Positions 6,990 through 15,236 of a stretch of 18,668 nucleotides of DNA are shown here, one piece after another. Source of the stretch: Acidaminococcaceae bacterium (GTDB lineage Bacteria > Bacillota > Negativicutes > Acidaminococcales > Acidaminococcaceae); assembly GCA_022653215.1 (NCBI GenBank), contig JALCSJ010000021.1:1-18668 (forward strand), written 5' to 3'. How positions within the stretch are numbered: the first letter of the stretch is position 1; every line of letters begins with the position of its first letter. The position numbers were made by a program, and so were the translations under genes. The notes beneath the pieces were generated by a model that saw nothing but the letters and a program-made list of their open reading frames with translations, did no database searches and was not told the DNA's origin.

Positions 6990-8138
6990 ATGATTTCAAA
7001 AAAGAAGATTTTAACCATGGGCCTGGCTTGTTTGTTTGTTATTAACCTGGCAGGTTGCGGGAAGAAACAGGCTCAGACAGGTGCTAAAGAAGTAAATGTT
7101 AAAGCCATGAAGGTTATTAAACGGGATACTCCCTTGACTTATGACTACACAGGCTTTGTGGAAGCTAAAGATGAAGTACAGATCAAATCCAGAGTTACAG
7201 GTACTATTGTACAAAAACTGGTTAATGGCGGTGATGTAGTAGAAGCCGGACAGCTTCTGTATGTTATAGACCCCAGAAATTACCAAAATTCTGTTTTGCA
7301 AGCTCAGGCTAATCTGGCCAATGCCCAGGCTAATCTGGCTAATGTACAAAGAGACCAGGCTCGCTATCAGACTTTGTATGACCAGGGAGCAGTGGCTAAA
7401 CAGACCTTGGACAATTACAATATGCAGCTTCAGCAGGCTCAGGGAAGCGTTGCTGCTCAAGAGGCTCTGGTTGCGTCTGCCCAGGTAGATATGGGAGAAA
7501 CCAATATTGTGGCTCCTTTCGCTGGCAAAGTAGATACCAATTGCCTGAACGAGGGAACTGTAGTTACAGCGCAAACAACTGTACTTACTTCAATTTCTAA
7601 CAGCAATCCTATGCGAGTAAAGTTCTCCTTGGCTGAAAATGATTATTTAAAATTAATGAACGGTAATACTGCTAATGGTGGAGAATTAAAAGATATTACT
7701 CTTCAATTAAGTGACGGCAGCGTTTATCCTCAAAAAGGTACTGTTAACCAAGTTGACAGAAGCGTGGACAGCACTACCGGTACTTTGACCTTAAAGGCTC
7801 AGTTCCCCAATCCTACCGGAGTATTGCTGCCCGGTATGTTTGCCAGAATTACAGTAGTGGGTTCCACAAGACCTAATGCTATTTTAATTCCTCAACGTGC
7901 TGTAACAGATTTAATGTATAAACACTTTGTGAATGTTATTAATAGTGAGAACAAGATTGAAATGCGTGAAGTAAAATTAGGGGTCAGAATAGGTAGATTG
8001 TGGATGGTAGAAAGTGGCCTGGACGGCACTGAAACTATTGTTGTAGAAGGAACTCAAAAAGTTGCCAAAGGTAGTTCTGTAAAACCGGAAATGATTACGG
8101 AAAAAGATTTAGATACCGGGGATACCAAATCTAACTAA
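6990..8138 (+). CDS. RND efflux periplasmic adaptor lipoprotein (AcrA/MexA type)
   Basis: Membrane-fusion protein that links an inner-membrane RND pump to an outer-membrane channel. The ATG at 6990 is chosen because AGGAGG (6976-6981) sits eight bases upstream; the GTG at 6972 lies before this site. The 382-residue product has a lipoprotein signal with lipobox LAGC and Cys23. The barrel-sandwich (lipoyl) halves lie at about 60-98 (VQIKSRVTGTIVQKL) and 172-200 (IVAPFAGKVD). They flank a Gln/Ala-rich coiled-coil hairpin at about 100-168, with a repeated QANLANAQANLANVQ heptad pattern. The beta-barrel and membrane-proximal domains follow (FARITV near 293). The permease gene starts 45 bases later, so they form one operon. 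No outer-membrane channel gene is nearby. Confidence 0.93.
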   Translation: MISKKKILTMGLACLFVINLAGCGKKQAQTGAKEVNVKAMKVIKRDTPLTYDYTGFVEAKDEVQIKSRVTGTIVQKLVNGGDVVEAGQLLYVIDPRNYQNSVLQAQANLANAQANLANVQRDQARYQTLYDQGAVAKQTLDNYNMQLQQAQGSVAAQEALVASAQVDMGETNIVAPFAGKVDTNCLNEGTVVTAQTTVLTSISNSNPMRVKFSLAENDYLKLMNGNTANGGELKDITLQLSDGSVYPQKGTVNQVDRSVDSTTGTLTLKAQFPNPTGVLLPGMFARITVVGSTRPNAILIPQRAVTDLMYKHFVNVINSENKIEMREVKLGVRIGRLWMVESGLDGTETIVVEGTQKVAKGSSVKPEMITEKDLDTGDTKSN

Positions 8139-8183
8139 AGTTTCCTGAGTACAAAAGTAGTGGAAAAAATGGAGGTATAAATT

Positions 8184-11100
8184 GTGGCAAAGTTCTTTAT
8201 TGATCATCCCGTATTTGCCTGTGTGCTGTCAGTAATCATAGCACTCTTGGGTATTATTTCGGCCTATACGCTGCCTGTTGCTCAGTATCCGCAGATTTCC
8301 AATCCTCGTGTTAGAGTAAGCACCAACTATGTAGGCGCTAACGCTGAAGTTTTGGAACAATCTGTGGCCCAGGCTATTGAAAAAAAAGTTAACGGCGTAG
8401 ATAAAATGATAGATATGCGTTCTACCAGTGATAACAATGGTAACTATTCTCTGGAAGTAATGTTTGATTTAAGTGCTGATCCTGATATGTCTACTGTAAA
8501 GGTACAGAATCGTGTGGCCCAGGCCAATTCTTCTCTGCCTTCGGAAGTAACTGCCTATGGTATTACTACCACCAAGCAGTCTGCAGAAACCATTATGTAT
8601 TTCGCTTTAACTTCACCTAATCATACTTATGATTCCTTGTTCTTAAAGAACTATGGCGCAACTCACTTCGTAGATGCTTTGAAACGTGTAGATGGTGTAT
8701 CTGAAGTTAATGAATTTGGACCGGAATTGTCCATGCGTGTCTGGCTGAACCCACAAAAGATGGCTCAGCTGGGTATCACTGCTACGGATGTGAGCAGTGC
8801 TATTAAGAGCCAGAGTGTTCAGGCTCCCGTTGGTTCCATTGGTGCCAGACCTACCGAGAAAGAACAGGAATTCCAGTATTCTGCCCGTGTCCAAGGGCGT
8901 TTGGAAACTCCTGAAGAATTCGGCAATATTATTTTAACCAATGTTAATGGTGCTGTTTTAAAATTAAAAGATGTGGCTCGTATTGAGCTGGGACCTCGTG
9001 ATGATACCATTGTAGGTAAATTAGATGGACAGAGTTCTGTAATTTATCCTATTTATTTAAATACAGATGCTAATGCTTTAACCTCTGTTTCCAAGGTAAA
9101 ACAAGTTTTGGCTGAGGCTGAAAAAGATTTCCCTCCTGATATGAAGTTAACTATCGTACAGGATAATACTGACTATGTAAAAGAGTCTTTAAAAGAAGTT
9201 GGTTATACTTTCTTAGAAACGTTGGTTTTGGTTGTACTCATTACTTGGTTGTTCCTGCAAAGCTGGCGAGCAACTTTGGTACCAACTTTGGCTATTCCTG
9301 TTTCTTTGTTAGGCACTTTTAGTTCCTTCTTAATTTTTGGCTTTACAATCAACACATTGACATTGTTTGCTTTGGTTTTAGCTATTGGTATCGTTGTGGA
9401 TGATGCTATAGTAGTAGTAGAAGCTGTAGAACATAACATCGAAGCTTATGGTATGTCACCCAAAGAAGCAACCTATAGAGCTATGCAGTCCGTTTCCGGA
9501 CCTATTGTAGCCACGGCTTTCGTTTTGCTGGCTGTATTTTTGCCCATAGCAACTTTAGGGGGAACTACCGGGGTTTTGTACAAGCAGTTTGCTTTAACTA
9601 TTACGGTGGCTTTGACCCTGTCTGCGGTGGTTGCCCTGTCTTTAAGCCCGGCTGTTTGTTCTTTGGTGCTGAAACCTAAGACAGCCAGAGATAATAAAGG
9701 TGCTATTAATAAGTTGTTTAATTTCTTTGATAGCATGATTGTAAAGTCTACAGGAAAATATGCTGAGATTGTTAAAAAATTACTTCGTTATTTCCGGCTT
9801 AGTATGTGCAGCCTGTTGGTTATTGTGGTCTTAATTATTGGCTTCTACAAGATTATTCCCAGCGGCTTCGTTCCGGATGAGGATCAAAGCTTTGCTTTGG
9901 TAGCTTTTAATCTTCCGGAATCTGCGGCCTCTAACAGAACGCTGCAAGTTTTGGATGAATTACAGAAAAAAGTAGAAAAAATTCCCGGTGTGAAGCACGT
10001 TATTGAAGTTACCGGTATTGATATTTTGTCCAATGCCCGCAAACCTAATGCCGGCATGGTTTCTGTTAAAGCCGATGAATTAAGTGAAAGAACTACTGCG
10101 GCCTTAGGTATTAAGAGTATTATTAATCAGGCCAATGCGCTAGGGCCACAAACTCCCGCAGCTAATGTAATGGCATTTAATGCTGCTACTTTGCCAGGTA
10201 TGTCCAATACAGGTTCTTTAAGCTTGTACATTATGGATATGACTGGTGTATCAAGTAGCCAAATGTCTACAGATGTTAAAAAACTCTTAGGCGCTTTAAA
10301 CAAACGACCGGAAGTAGCCAATGCTTATAGTACATTTAACAGTGATACGCCATCTTATCAGTTTGAAGTAGACAGAGAAAAGGCGGAAAGCTTAAATGTG
10401 CCCATATCTTCGGTGTTTACTACCTTACAGGCTTACCTGGGCGGTTCCGAAGTCAATGACTTTAACCGGTTTGGTCAGACTTGGAAAGTGGTTATGCAGG
10501 CAGAAGCTCCTTACAGAACGGATACAACAGCTTTAAGCTCTTTGTTTGTCCGCAGTAATGACGGAGCCATGGTTCCTTTAAATACCTTAGTTAAGAGTAA
10601 AGCTATTTCTGCTCCTGCTGCCATTACTAGATTTAACGGTGTAAGCGGTGCCAAAATTTCCGGGGCTCCGGCACCTGGATATAGTTCAGGTCAGGCTATG
10701 ACTGCCGTGGAAGAAGTTATGGCAGAAAACTTGCCTGAAGGTTATACCTATCAATGGACTGATCAGAGCCGTGATGAAAAAGCTTCCGGCAGTAGTTTTG
10801 CTAAGGTTTTCAGCATTTCTCTAATCTTCGTATTTTTGGTGCTGGCGGCCTTGTACGAAAGCTGGTCTTTGCCTTTGTCCATTATTTTGGCAATACCTGC
10901 TGCTGTATTGGGTACCGTATCCTTACAGTACTTTAGAGGACTCCAGAGTGATGTTTACATGCAGATTGGTATGATTGTGCTGATTGGTTTGTCAGCCAAA
11001 ACATCCATTTTGATTGTTGAATATGCTAAGATGAACGTAGATAACGGCAAGGCTGTGCTGCCTGCCATTATGGATGCAGTAAGGGCGCGTTTCAGATCCA

Positions 11101-11357
11101 TTCTGATGACTGCCTTTTCTACCATTATCGGTTCTGTACCTTTGGCTATAGCCACTGGTGCCGGTGCCGGTAGCAGAACATCCATTGGTACTGCTATTAT
11201 CGGTGGTATGATTTTAGGTATTTTGTACAGCTTGTTCTTCGTTCCTGTACTGTTCTTAGTGGTGCAGAAGATTTTCCATAGAGATCATAAAATGGGAAAT
11301 GTTGATGAAGTAATAGATGATAATCCGGAAAATAAACCCGCCGGAGATGTGAAATAA
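8184..11357 (+). CDS. RND multidrug efflux permease, HAE1 family (AcrB/MexB type)
   Basis: Proton-driven trimeric inner-membrane pump, 1057 residues, the normal HAE1 length. The start is GTG at 8184 with GGAGG eight bases upstream. The first helix follows MAKFFIDHPVFA, and the two large periplasmic loops lie at about 30-335 and 560-870. The proton-relay residues are all present: Asp406-Asp407 in GIVVDDAIVVVE of TM4, Lys939 in GLSAKTS of TM10, and Arg971 with Thr977 in ARFRSILMTAF of TM11. The second-half helices, about 872-1030, are complete. The C-terminal tail is acidic. Drug and solvent export is the usual role of HAE1 pumps; the actual substrates cannot be read from sequence. It is co-transcribed with the adaptor and ends at a strong terminator. 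Confidence 0.95.
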   Translation: MAKFFIDHPVFACVLSVIIALLGIISAYTLPVAQYPQISNPRVRVSTNYVGANAEVLEQSVAQAIEKKVNGVDKMIDMRSTSDNNGNYSLEVMFDLSADPDMSTVKVQNRVAQANSSLPSEVTAYGITTTKQSAETIMYFALTSPNHTYDSLFLKNYGATHFVDALKRVDGVSEVNEFGPELSMRVWLNPQKMAQLGITATDVSSAIKSQSVQAPVGSIGARPTEKEQEFQYSARVQGRLETPEEFGNIILTNVNGAVLKLKDVARIELGPRDDTIVGKLDGQSSVIYPIYLNTDANALTSVSKVKQVLAEAEKDFPPDMKLTIVQDNTDYVKESLKEVGYTFLETLVLVVLITWLFLQSWRATLVPTLAIPVSLLGTFSSFLIFGFTINTLTLFALVLAIGIVVDDAIVVVEAVEHNIEAYGMSPKEATYRAMQSVSGPIVATAFVLLAVFLPIATLGGTTGVLYKQFALTITVALTLSAVVALSLSPAVCSLVLKPKTARDNKGAINKLFNFFDSMIVKSTGKYAEIVKKLLRYFRLSMCSLLVIVVLIIGFYKIIPSGFVPDEDQSFALVAFNLPESAASNRTLQVLDELQKKVEKIPGVKHVIEVTGIDILSNARKPNAGMVSVKADELSERTTAALGIKSIINQANALGPQTPAANVMAFNAATLPGMSNTGSLSLYIMDMTGVSSSQMSTDVKKLLGALNKRPEVANAYSTFNSDTPSYQFEVDREKAESLNVPISSVFTTLQAYLGGSEVNDFNRFGQTWKVVMQAEAPYRTDTTALSSLFVRSNDGAMVPLNTLVKSKAISAPAAITRFNGVSGAKISGAPAPGYSSGQAMTAVEEVMAENLPEGYTYQWTDQSRDEKASGSSFAKVFSISLIFVFLVLAALYESWSLPLSIILAIPAAVLGTVSLQYFRGLQSDVYMQIGMIVLIGLSAKTSILIVEYAKMNVDNGKAVLPAIMDAVRARFRSILMTAFSTIIGSVPLAIATGAGAGSRTSIGTAIIGGMILGILYSLFFVPVLFLVVQKIFHRDHKMGNVDEVIDDNPENKPAGDVK

Positions 11358-11364
11358 AATCAAC

Positions 11365-11397
11365 AAAAAAGAGTTGAGCCTAGCTCAACTCTTTTTT
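11365..11397. terminator. Strong intrinsic terminator after the RND operon
   Basis: GAGTTGAGC (11371-11379) pairs with GCTCAACTC (11383-11391) around a three-base loop. Six A residues before and six T residues after extend the stem to 15 pairs and make it potentially bidirectional. Confidence 0.95.
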
Positions 11398-11403
11398 GTA
11401 TAG

Positions 11404-11409
11404 TATAAT
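11404..11409 (+). promoter_or_regulatory. Possible -10 box after the RND terminator
   Basis: TATAAT seven bases beyond the terminator T-run could start a transcript covering the folded element and the ABC transporter gene. The matching -35 position falls in the terminator stem and has no good hexamer. Confidence 0.35.
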
Positions 11410-11438
11410 AATGGGTAAGCTAAGTGGAGAAATTATAC

Positions 11439-11530
11439 TGACGGCGACACTAAAAGGTCGGCTACTATCCCGACGGCATTCCGCCGCGTCTGGGTCGAGC
11501 ATGGCCTCCCATTTTTAGTGCTCACCGTCA
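11439..11530. other. GC-rich folded intergenic element, candidate structured RNA or short palindromic repeat
   Basis: A closed secondary structure is visible. TGACGG (11439-11444) pairs with CCGTCA (11525-11530), then CACTAAAA (11448-11455) pairs with TTTTAGTG (11513-11520) across a small internal loop. The enclosed 57 bases are far richer in G and C than the flanks. They can form GTCGG/CCGAC (11457-11461 with 11470-11474), a GACGGC hairpin with GCCG-C-GTC (11472-11490), and TGGG/CCCA (11491-11494 with 11508-11511). The first two hairpins compete for the same GAC. It lies between the RND terminator and the ribosome site of the next gene, so it could be a leader RNA or riboswitch-like element, or a dispersed MITE/REP-type repeat. 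I recognise no known riboswitch consensus. The strand is not determined. Confidence 0.6.
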
Positions 11531-11557
11531 ATTAAGAATTAACAGGGAGCAGAAATT

Positions 11558-13312
11558 TTGAGAAATAAAAATATATCCGTTGATTTTATCAAACAAGTTT
11601 GGAACCTAACCAAAAGTTATTGGCACAGTGAAGAAAAAAAGAAAGCTTTCGTGCTATTGATTGCCATCTTTACTTTAACCTTAGGCATAGTTTATATGCT
11701 GGTGTTGTTGAATGAGTGGAACAATGCTTTTTATACTGCTTTGCAAAATTATCAAAAAGAGGAAATATTTAATCAGTTATGGCGCTTTACCAAACTGGCT
11801 TTTATCTACATTATTTTGGTGGTGTATTCCTATTATTTACAACAGGTGCTGGTTGTTAACTGGCGTCGCTGGCTGACCAATCAGTATATCGACGAATGGC
11901 TGCAGCATAAGACCTATTATCGTTTGCAGATGTTCGGGGTGGATACTGATAACCCGGATCAGCGTATCAGTGAGGACGTCAAGCTCTTTGTCAGCAATAC
12001 TATTACTTTTTCTATTGGTATTTTAAAGGCTTTCTGTACTTTGGTTTCTTTCGTGTTTATTTTATGGAAATTATCAGGGCCTTTAGCTTTTACTTTAGGC
12101 GGCATCAAATTCAACATTGAGGGCTATCTGGTGTGGGTGGCTTTCGGCTATTCCATTATCGGCACATGGATTACTCATAAAGTCGGTCACAAACTGGTTA
12201 ATTTAAATTTTGTTCAGCAGCGTTACGAGGCCGATTTCCGTTTTGGTATGATGCGTATGAGAGAAAACGCCGAGAGCATTGCCTTTTATTCCGGGGAACA
12301 ACAGGAAGCAGGAGTGCTGAAAAAACGTTTTACAACACTTTTGGCTAATTTTTGGAAAATCGTGCAAAAGCAGAAACAATTGGTTTGGATTAATGCGGGT
12401 TATTCCCAAATTGCCATTATTTTTCCTTTTGTTGTGACTATGCCCAGGTATTTAAGCAAAAATATTAATTTGGGCGGTTTAATGCAGATTGCCACGGCTT
12501 TTGGCAGGGTACAGGACTCTTTGTCTTACTTTGTGGATATGTACGCATCCTTAGCTGAATGGCAGGCTGTAGTAGACCGGTTAACCGGTTTTGGTCTTCA
12601 CATGCAAGTAGTAAAAGCAGAGAACCCTCAAATTAATTTACGCAGAAATATTACCGATGAAGGTAAAGTGGTTTTAAAAGATATGGAAGTGGATTTGCCT
12701 AATGGTAATGCTATTTTGGAAAATATTAATGTAACTTTAGCAGCCGGGGAAAATGTTATCATCAAAGGCCTCAGCGGCAGCGGTAAAAGCACTTTGCTCC
12801 GGGCTATTGCCGGTATTTGGCCTTATGTAAAGGGTGAACTTTCTTTGGCACCTTTGGACAAGGTTATGTTTATTCCTCAGAAGCCCTATCTGCCTTTAGG
12901 AACATTACGCGAGTCGGTTTTGTATCCGGGCACCAGGCAGAGAACAGATGAAGAACTGAAAAATCTTATGGAGCTGTGTCATATTGGCTATTTGAGCAAA
13001 TATTTATCTGAAGAAGCGGATTGGTCCCATGTGTTTTCTGTAGGAGAGCAACAGCGGCTGGCTTTTGTCCGGGCTATGATTTATGAACCGGAATGGCTGT
13101 TTATGGATGAAGCTACCTCTGCTTTGGATGAACAGACGGAAAGTGCCATGTATTCTTTGGTTTTAGAAAAATTAACCAAGACCACAGTGGTCAGCGTTGG
13201 TCATAGAAGTACTTTGAACAAGTTCCACCAAAAGGAACTTTATCTTGATAAAACAACTAAAGCAGCATCCCTTAGAAATAATGCTCAGTCTATTGACAAA
13301 AAAGGTGAATAA
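11558..13312 (+). CDS. ABC transporter permease-ATPase fusion, YddA/SbmA-BacA-like family
   Basis: Half-transporter with fused membrane and ATPase domains (584 residues), of the family annotated for vitamin B12, bleomycin or antimicrobial-peptide transport. The start is TTG at 11558 with GGGAG eight bases upstream. Membrane helices lie at about 31-51, 80-100, 150-170, 188-205 and 280-298. LNEWNNAFYTALQN near 51-64 and NWRRWLTNQYIDEWL near 101-115 are hallmark segments of the SbmA/BacA-type membrane domain. The ATPase has Walker A GLSGSGKS at 404-411, Q-loop Gln441, signature FSVGEQQRLAFVRA at 493-506, Walker B WLFMDE at 513-518, and switch His549. The substrate is unknown. The next gene starts one base after its stop, so they are translated together. 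The TTG start suggests modest expression. Confidence 0.88.
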   Translation: MRNKNISVDFIKQVWNLTKSYWHSEEKKKAFVLLIAIFTLTLGIVYMLVLLNEWNNAFYTALQNYQKEEIFNQLWRFTKLAFIYIILVVYSYYLQQVLVVNWRRWLTNQYIDEWLQHKTYYRLQMFGVDTDNPDQRISEDVKLFVSNTITFSIGILKAFCTLVSFVFILWKLSGPLAFTLGGIKFNIEGYLVWVAFGYSIIGTWITHKVGHKLVNLNFVQQRYEADFRFGMMRMRENAESIAFYSGEQQEAGVLKKRFTTLLANFWKIVQKQKQLVWINAGYSQIAIIFPFVVTMPRYLSKNINLGGLMQIATAFGRVQDSLSYFVDMYASLAEWQAVVDRLTGFGLHMQVVKAENPQINLRRNITDEGKVVLKDMEVDLPNGNAILENINVTLAAGENVIIKGLSGSGKSTLLRAIAGIWPYVKGELSLAPLDKVMFIPQKPYLPLGTLRESVLYPGTRQRTDEELKNLMELCHIGYLSKYLSEEADWSHVFSVGEQQRLAFVRAMIYEPEWLFMDEATSALDEQTESAMYSLVLEKLTKTTVVSVGHRSTLNKFHQKELYLDKTTKAASLRNNAQSIDKKGE

Positions 13313-13313
13313 A

Positions 13314-13460
13314 ATGAGTGGAACCAAGAAAAATTTTGCAAGTTTTGCAATTTTGATTATAGGCATCGCCTTAGTGGTGGCAGGGATTGTTCGCACAGAG
13401 CACGAAACAGTCCTGACGAAGGCCGTTAATATTTGTCTGGAGTGTATTGGCATTGGTTAA
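13314..13460 (+). CDS. CD1871A-type small CXXC membrane peptide
   Basis: A 48-residue protein with a single membrane span at about 8-26 and a C-terminal ICLECIGIG, giving a CXXC pair at Cys41 and Cys44. The frame extends upstream, but the ATG at 13314 is chosen. It follows the ABC transporter stop by one base and has AAGGTGA about five bases upstream. Size, the final ICLECIGIG and position directly before a NapH-like iron-sulfur protein match the CD1871A-type CXXC family known from clostridia, whose function is not known. The two cysteines could bind metal or a cluster, or serve as a redox partner for the next gene; that is inference. It overlaps the next gene by 14 bases. Confidence 0.75.
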   Translation: MSGTKKNFASFAILIIGIALVVAGIVRTEHETVLTKAVNICLECIGIG

Positions 13461-14325
13461 GCAATCCACATTCAGACACCTGTTTCAGGCCGCCTGGTTT
13501 GCTCTGACCAACGGCTATGGAAAAGGTTTTGCAACAGGAAAAATTTATCAGGGACCCACTAAAGTCCTTTGTGTACCGGGCCTTAATTGCTATTCTTGTC
13601 CGGGAGCATTAGGTTCTTGCCCTATTGGGTCATTACAGGCTGTTCTGGATAGCAGTAAATTTACCTTTTCCTGTTATGTACTGGGAATGCTAATGATTTT
13701 CGGCAGCTTTTTCGGCAGAGTAGTCTGTGGCTGGCTATGTCCTTTTGGCTTTGTCCAGGATTTGGTTTATAAAATTCCGGTGTTTAAGAAAATTAAAAAT
13801 CTGCCGGGACACAAAAAACTAAAAATTTTACCTTATTTTATACTGCTGATTTTTGTTGTATTGCTCCCTTCTCTGGTAGTGGATGTAATGGGAACGGGAA
13901 GCCCCTGGTTCTGTGAATATATCTGCCCCAGCGGAACCTTGCTGGCAGGGATTCCTTTAGTCATCATGAATGGCAGCTTACGTATGGCAGCAGGCCTGAG
14001 ATTCCTCTGGAAGGTTTCTGTGCTTGTTTTGCTATTAGTTCTGGCCATAAAGATTTATCGGCCTTTCTGCAAGTATTTGTGCCCCTTAGGAGCCATTTAT
14101 GGATGCTTTAACGGGGTAGGATTTTACAGATTCAAGGTTGATGAGGGAAAGTGTATTAAATGCAAAGCCTGCCAACGAGTGTGCGGCATGGATATAAAAG
14201 TATGGAAAAATCCCAATAGTGCAGAATGTATAAGATGCGGTGCCTGCAAAGATGTCTGCCCCACTCATGCTATCAGCTCGACCTTGGAACAATTACGGAG
14301 GAAAGATGAAAGAAAAAAACTATAA
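13447..14325 (+). CDS. NapH-like membrane polyferredoxin (4Fe-4S binding protein)
   Basis: A membrane electron-transfer protein of 292 residues, related to NapH/NosR C-terminal proteins. The N-terminal part carries CVPGLNCYSCPGALGSCPIG at 42-61. Helical segments are at about 76-94, 128-148 and 188-206, with three membrane-edge motifs of the CxxxCP type: CGWLCPFG at 94-101, CEYICPSG at 156-163, and CKYLCPLG at 208-215. Two ferredoxin clusters follow, Cys236/239/242/246 and Cys261/264/267/271. The last cysteine of the first cluster is followed by Gly rather than the usual Pro. The start is a TTG at 13447 or 13453, both coupled to the preceding peptide, with GGAG at 13439-13442. No molybdoenzyme or other obvious redox partner is encoded nearby, so the electron acceptor is unknown. 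Confidence 0.83.
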   Translation: MALVKQSTFRHLFQAAWFALTNGYGKGFATGKIYQGPTKVLCVPGLNCYSCPGALGSCPIGSLQAVLDSSKFTFSCYVLGMLMIFGSFFGRVVCGWLCPFGFVQDLVYKIPVFKKIKNLPGHKKLKILPYFILLIFVVLLPSLVVDVMGTGSPWFCEYICPSGTLLAGIPLVIMNGSLRMAAGLRFLWKVSVLVLLLVLAIKIYRPFCKYLCPLGAIYGCFNGVGFYRFKVDEGKCIKCKACQRVCGMDIKVWKNPNSAECIRCGACKDVCPTHAISSTLEQLRRKDERKKL

Positions 14326-15163
14326 AAAGTATGACAAAGACAGAAAAGAGAGAGAACCGGGGAAAGACAACCGGGTGAAAACCGGCAGGCAGGAACAACA
14401 ACCTGCCAAAATTCATGAAGATATAATAGTAGGGCGTAATGCAGTATTGGAAGCATTAAAAACAGGCAGGACCATTAATAAATTATACGTATTGGACGGA
14501 GCCAGGGGCGGCAGCATGGGAGAAATCACCATGCTTGCCAAACAGGCCGGCAGCTTAATTGAATTTGTGCCACGGGAAAAGCTGGAGGACATGTCCGGGG
14601 GTATGCGCCACCAGGGAGTGGCAGCACAAGTATCACCGGTGGCATTTCATAGCTTGGAAGAAGTACTGGCCCGTGCCAAAGCAAAACAGGAAACTCCCTT
14701 TCTTTTGCTTTTGGATGAGCTGCAGGACCCCCAGAATGTGGGCGCTTTATTACGAACTGCCGATGCTGCAGGGGTGCATGGGGTGCTTTTACCTCAAAGG
14801 CGCAGCTGTCCTTTAAATGCTACGGTGGCAAAAACCTCGGCGGGAGCCATTGAATATGTGCCGGTAGTAAAAATCGGCAACGTGAGCCAGACCATTGAAC
14901 AGCTTAAACAACTGGGATTTTGGATTGTTGGTGCTGATATGTCAGGAAAAGAAACCTATTTTTCTGCAAACCTGACAGGACCAATTGTGGTGGTTGTTGG
15001 GGCAGAAGGCCGGGGTTTAACCAGACTGGTGAAGGAAAACTGTGATGTTTTGGTTAATATTCCTATGGCAGGGGGAGTATCTTCCCTGAATGCTTCTGTG
15101 GCCGGAGCCATTCTTATTTATGAAGTAGTAAGGCAAAGAATGAACAAAATGTGTAAAAATTGA
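14306..15163 (+). CDS. rlmB: 23S rRNA (guanosine-2'-O-)-methyltransferase RlmB, TrmH family
   Basis: SPOUT methyltransferase that methylates the 2'-OH of a conserved guanosine (G2251 in E. coli) of 23S rRNA using S-adenosylmethionine. The ATG at 14306 is chosen because GGAGG (14297-14301) is four bases upstream; it gives 285 residues and a 20-base overlap with the iron-sulfur gene. The first 37 residues are a charged, lysine-rich tail. Then comes the L30e-like RNA-binding domain (about 38-112, starting IIVGRNAVLEAL) and the knotted catalytic domain. The latter has motif 1 DPQNVGALLRTADAAG at 141-156, motif 2 VVGAEGRGL at 230-238, and motif 3 IPMAGGVSSLNASVA at 252-266. Next to sigH this is the usual Firmicutes neighbourhood, which supports RlmB over other TrmH paralogues. 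Confidence 0.9.
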   Translation: MKEKNYKKYDKDRKEREPGKDNRVKTGRQEQQPAKIHEDIIVGRNAVLEALKTGRTINKLYVLDGARGGSMGEITMLAKQAGSLIEFVPREKLEDMSGGMRHQGVAAQVSPVAFHSLEEVLARAKAKQETPFLLLLDELQDPQNVGALLRTADAAGVHGVLLPQRRSCPLNATVAKTSAGAIEYVPVVKIGNVSQTIEQLKQLGFWIVGADMSGKETYFSANLTGPIVVVVGAEGRGLTRLVKENCDVLVNIPMAGGVSSLNASVAGAILIYEVVRQRMNKMCKN

Positions 15164-15188
15164 CGGAGTATAGATAAAAAGGTATAAT
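15160..15188 (+). promoter_or_regulatory. SigA-type promoter of sigH, overlapping the rlmB stop codon
   Basis: TTGACG at 15160-15165 and TATAAT at 15183-15188 are separated by exactly 17 bases. This is the best consensus promoter in the window. The -35 box contains the TGA stop of rlmB. Confidence 0.85.
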
Positions 15189-15236
15189 TTAATTAGATTT
15201 TATTAAGTTTAGCCACGAAGAGGAAGGAGCGTTTTT

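Noticed and set aside
6972..6992. GTG start at 6972 for the RND adaptor
   Set aside because: The AGGAGG ribosome site lies inside the would-be coding stretch and is correctly spaced for the ATG at 6990, which also gives a proper lipoprotein signal.
7305..7344. Direct DNA repeat (two copies of CAGGCTAATCTGGC)
   Set aside because: It encodes the repeated QANLAN heptads of the adaptor coiled coil, so it is protein periodicity rather than a mobile or CRISPR repeat.
7011..7574. A 187-codon open frame on the minus strand inside the RND adaptor gene
   Set aside because: It lies wholly antisense to a well-supported lipoprotein gene, has no ribosome site or family resemblance, and arises from the codon pattern of the coding strand.
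13172..13453. Minus-strand 93-codon frame over the CXXC peptide
   Set aside because: The plus-strand peptide has start, ribosome site, membrane span and family match; the antisense frame has none of these.
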